A program made the translations under genes and the position numbers. A stretch of 7,225 nt of DNA, from contig JAUWBX010000091.1 in NCBI GenBank assembly GCA_030609625.1, forward strand, positions 1-7,225, read 5' to 3'. The number at the start of each line of letters is the position of its first letter. Positions within the stretch are counted from its first letter, which is position 1. The DNA comes from Phycisphaerae bacterium (GTDB lineage Bacteria > Planctomycetota > Phycisphaerae > Sedimentisphaerales > Anaerobacaceae). Shown here one piece after another: positions 6,212-7,225 of this stretch. Under the pieces are notes generated by a model. The model had not been told where the DNA came from, did no database searches, and saw only the letters and a program-made list of their open reading frames with translations.

Positions 6212-6218
6212 AGGGGAG
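6212..6218 (+). promoter_or_regulatory. Shine-Dalgarno favouring a TTG start
   Basis: AGGGGAG lies 10 nt before the TTG at 6229. The alternative ATG at 6253 has only a weak CCGGG in front of it, so the site favours the TTG codon. Confidence 0.55.
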
Positions 6219-6228
6219 CGGGTAATTA

Positions 6229-6702
6229 TTGGCAGATAATAGGCACGCCGGGATGATCGAGATTCGCAAAGGAAAGTTGAGTGATTCGGAGAATATCGTC
6301 GAGCTGCAAGTGCGAATGGCACAGGAGACGGAGGGTCTTGGTCTGGATAAAACCGTGGTGAGCAAGGGAGTACGCGGCGTTTTCAAGGAGCCGGCAAGAG
6401 GGACCTATTGGATTGCGGAGGAAAAAGCCAAGGTCCTGGGAGTGCTTTTGGCAATACCGGAATGGAGCGACTGGCGGAACGCAACGGTGCTGTGGATACA
6501 TTCACTTTATGTCATTCCCGAGGCGCGCGGACAAGGGGTGTTCAAAAAGCTGTACTTGAATTTGGAAAAGCAGGTGGAGCAGTCGCCGGAGCTGGCAGGG
6601 ATACGTCTTTACGTGGACAAGCAAAACAAGTCGGCACAAAAAATATATGAAAAACTGGGTATGAACAAGCACCACTACGAGCTTTACGAATGGCTCAAGT
6701 GA
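6229..6702 (+). CDS. GNAT-family N-acetyltransferase
   Basis: This 157-residue protein has the GNAT fold, which transfers an acetyl group from acetyl-CoA to an amine. It opens with beta-1 IEIRKGKLSDSENIVELQ. Motif A is SLYVIPEARGQGVFKKLYLNL (about 92-112), with the R-x-x-G-x-G-type pyrophosphate loop as ARGQGVF. Motif B is IRLYVDKQNKSAQKIYEKLGM (about 124-144), in which Y139 is the usual catalytic-tyrosine position. The substrate cannot be deduced. A start at TTG 6229 has the better ribosome-binding site, while ATG 6253 (149 residues) fits the usual family N-terminus, so the start is uncertain by eight codons. It follows glnA by 54 bp on the same strand and may be co-transcribed. The coding region is intact, and frames on the opposite strand over it are shadows. 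Confidence 0.92.
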   Translation: MADNRHAGMIEIRKGKLSDSENIVELQVRMAQETEGLGLDKTVVSKGVRGVFKEPARGTYWIAEEKAKVLGVLLAIPEWSDWRNATVLWIHSLYVIPEARGQGVFKKLYLNLEKQVEQSPELAGIRLYVDKQNKSAQKIYEKLGMNKHHYELYEWLK

Positions 6703-6861
6703 ATAACATACGCATTTGATACCCACGCCGACCCACGCATCGGCGGCCTTGACCCACATCAGACCAAAAAGATTTAGGGCAAGCTCTACATCATCCCGAA
6801 CGACATCAACGAATTACTGCGTCGGTCTCAGCGGAACTTCGAGACCGAACTGGGTAAGTAA
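6703..6861 (+). pseudogene. Decayed reading frame downstream of the acetyltransferase
   Basis: In the same frame as the acetyltransferase, the sequence reads ITYAFDTHADPRIGG...TKKI, then TAG (6775-6777), then GKLYIIPNDINELLRRSQR...LGK and TAA (6859-6861). The second segment has good protein-like composition, but its only start would be internal and it is just 27 codons. This looks like the broken remains of a gene I cannot identify. Alternatively it is ordinary non-coding DNA that happens to translate well. Confidence 0.35.
6822..6848. repeat. 8-bp inverted repeat near the end of the remnant
   Basis: TCGGTCTC (6822-6829) pairs with GAGACCGA (6841-6848) across an 11-nt loop. It lies between two convergent transcription units (acetyltransferase and HepT-like gene) and could act as a weak hairpin, but no T-tract directly follows on either strand. 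Confidence 0.4.
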
Positions 6862-6914
6862 CTATCTCTCTCCAGATTTTTCCCGAGACAGGATGTAATT
6901 TCCGAAGTGTGTGA

Positions 6915-7225
6915 TTAGGCGTCTTGTTCAGGAGGTTCAGGTATTAGGGGCTTGAGGAGCTTGATAAGCTCTGAGATATGAACTGTCGCAACTGACCAGA
7001 TGCGTTCGTGTTTAACCTCACCGTATTCATGTGCAAGGACGTGACGCTGGGCGATAATCTTGAACCACGGAATCTGGGGATGCCTGGATTGGAAGTCAGC
7101 GGAGACGTTTCGGGCGGCTTCACCGATAATCTCAATGTGGCGTTCGACAGCGCCACGCAGAAGACGGTCAGTGTTATAGTCATTAAAGGTCTTGCCGACA
7201 AGAAACTGCCGGATAGCCATTGATG
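6915..7225 (-). CDS. HepT-like (DUF86) toxin RNase, N-terminus cut by the window edge
   Basis: The minus-strand frame encodes about 102 residues of a DUF86/HepT-family protein, the RNase toxin of MntA-HepT (HEPN-MNT) toxin-antitoxin systems. Counting from the methionine encoded at 7218-7220, the family block VERHIEIIGEAARN is at 25-38. The catalytic HEPN motif R-x4-H-x-Y is intact as R59-HVLA-H64-E-Y66 (bases 7023-7046), followed by VKHERIWSVATVHISELIKLLKPLIP. The frame stays open to the right edge. DUF86 proteins normally have about 20-30 more residues before this point, so the methionine is probably internal and the gene partial. In this family the MNT-domain antitoxin gene usually lies directly upstream, which would be right of the window and cannot be seen. 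The gene is convergent with the acetyltransferase. Family assignment is firm; toxicity is inferred from the family. Confidence 0.9.
   Translation of the reverse strand, partial: SMAIRQFLVGKTFNDYNTDRLLRGAVERHIEIIGEAARNVSADFQSRHPQIPWFKIIAQRHVLAHEYGEVKHERIWSVATVHISELIKLLKPLIPEPPEQDA

Overview
The window is a bacterial chromosomal segment with about eight protein-coding units and several dispersed-repeat-like elements. The organism is probably a planctomycete or a similar environmental bacterium. This is suggested by a Tat-exported formylglycine sulfatase, the long non-coding gaps filled with short palindromes and CAGATT repeats, and moderate GC. It is an inference from style and remembered genomes, not a measured placement.

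Left block (about 1-2184): two same-strand genes lie 1 nt apart. The first encodes a protein with a plausible PD-(D/E)XK nuclease core (D139, E164-x-K166). The second encodes an RNase J-like metallo-beta-lactamase with a full metal-ligand set (HPHQDH, H149, D171, SSGHA, PNH). The block looks AT-richer than the rest in lines sampled by eye. It ends exactly where a 3' remnant of the chaperone gene clpB begins (2181-2411): the hydrolase stop codon overlaps the first clpB-like codons. The simplest reading is that a two-gene accessory cassette landed in clpB, or that a deletion or assembly join created the junction. This is the best candidate here for an undescribed (possibly defence) system, but its function is not demonstrated.

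Middle block (2412-4686): a 336-bp gap carries an imperfect palindrome and a 64-bp twin-hairpin REP-like element, the latter enclosed by outer CTGTTGCGGAAA inverted arms. Next comes a complete Tat/lipoprotein-type sulfatase (2748-4271). It carries an in-frame 63-bp palindromic insertion flanked by TTGAC direct repeats, comparable in behaviour to the Rickettsia palindromic elements that add peptides to proteins. A small unrecognised protein with a very basic N-terminus follows at 4285-4686, its ribosome-binding site touching the sulfatase stop codon.

Right block (4687-7225): after a gap with four CAGATT repeats at near-helical spacing comes a complete type I glutamine synthetase of the short alpha class. 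A perfect 17-bp tandem duplication starts on its stop codon. A GNAT acetyltransferase with a probable TTG start follows, then a decayed reading frame with an internal TAG. Last is the C-terminal part of a HepT/DUF86-type toxin RNase on the minus strand, running off the right edge. No tRNA, rRNA, CRISPR array or transposase gene was seen.
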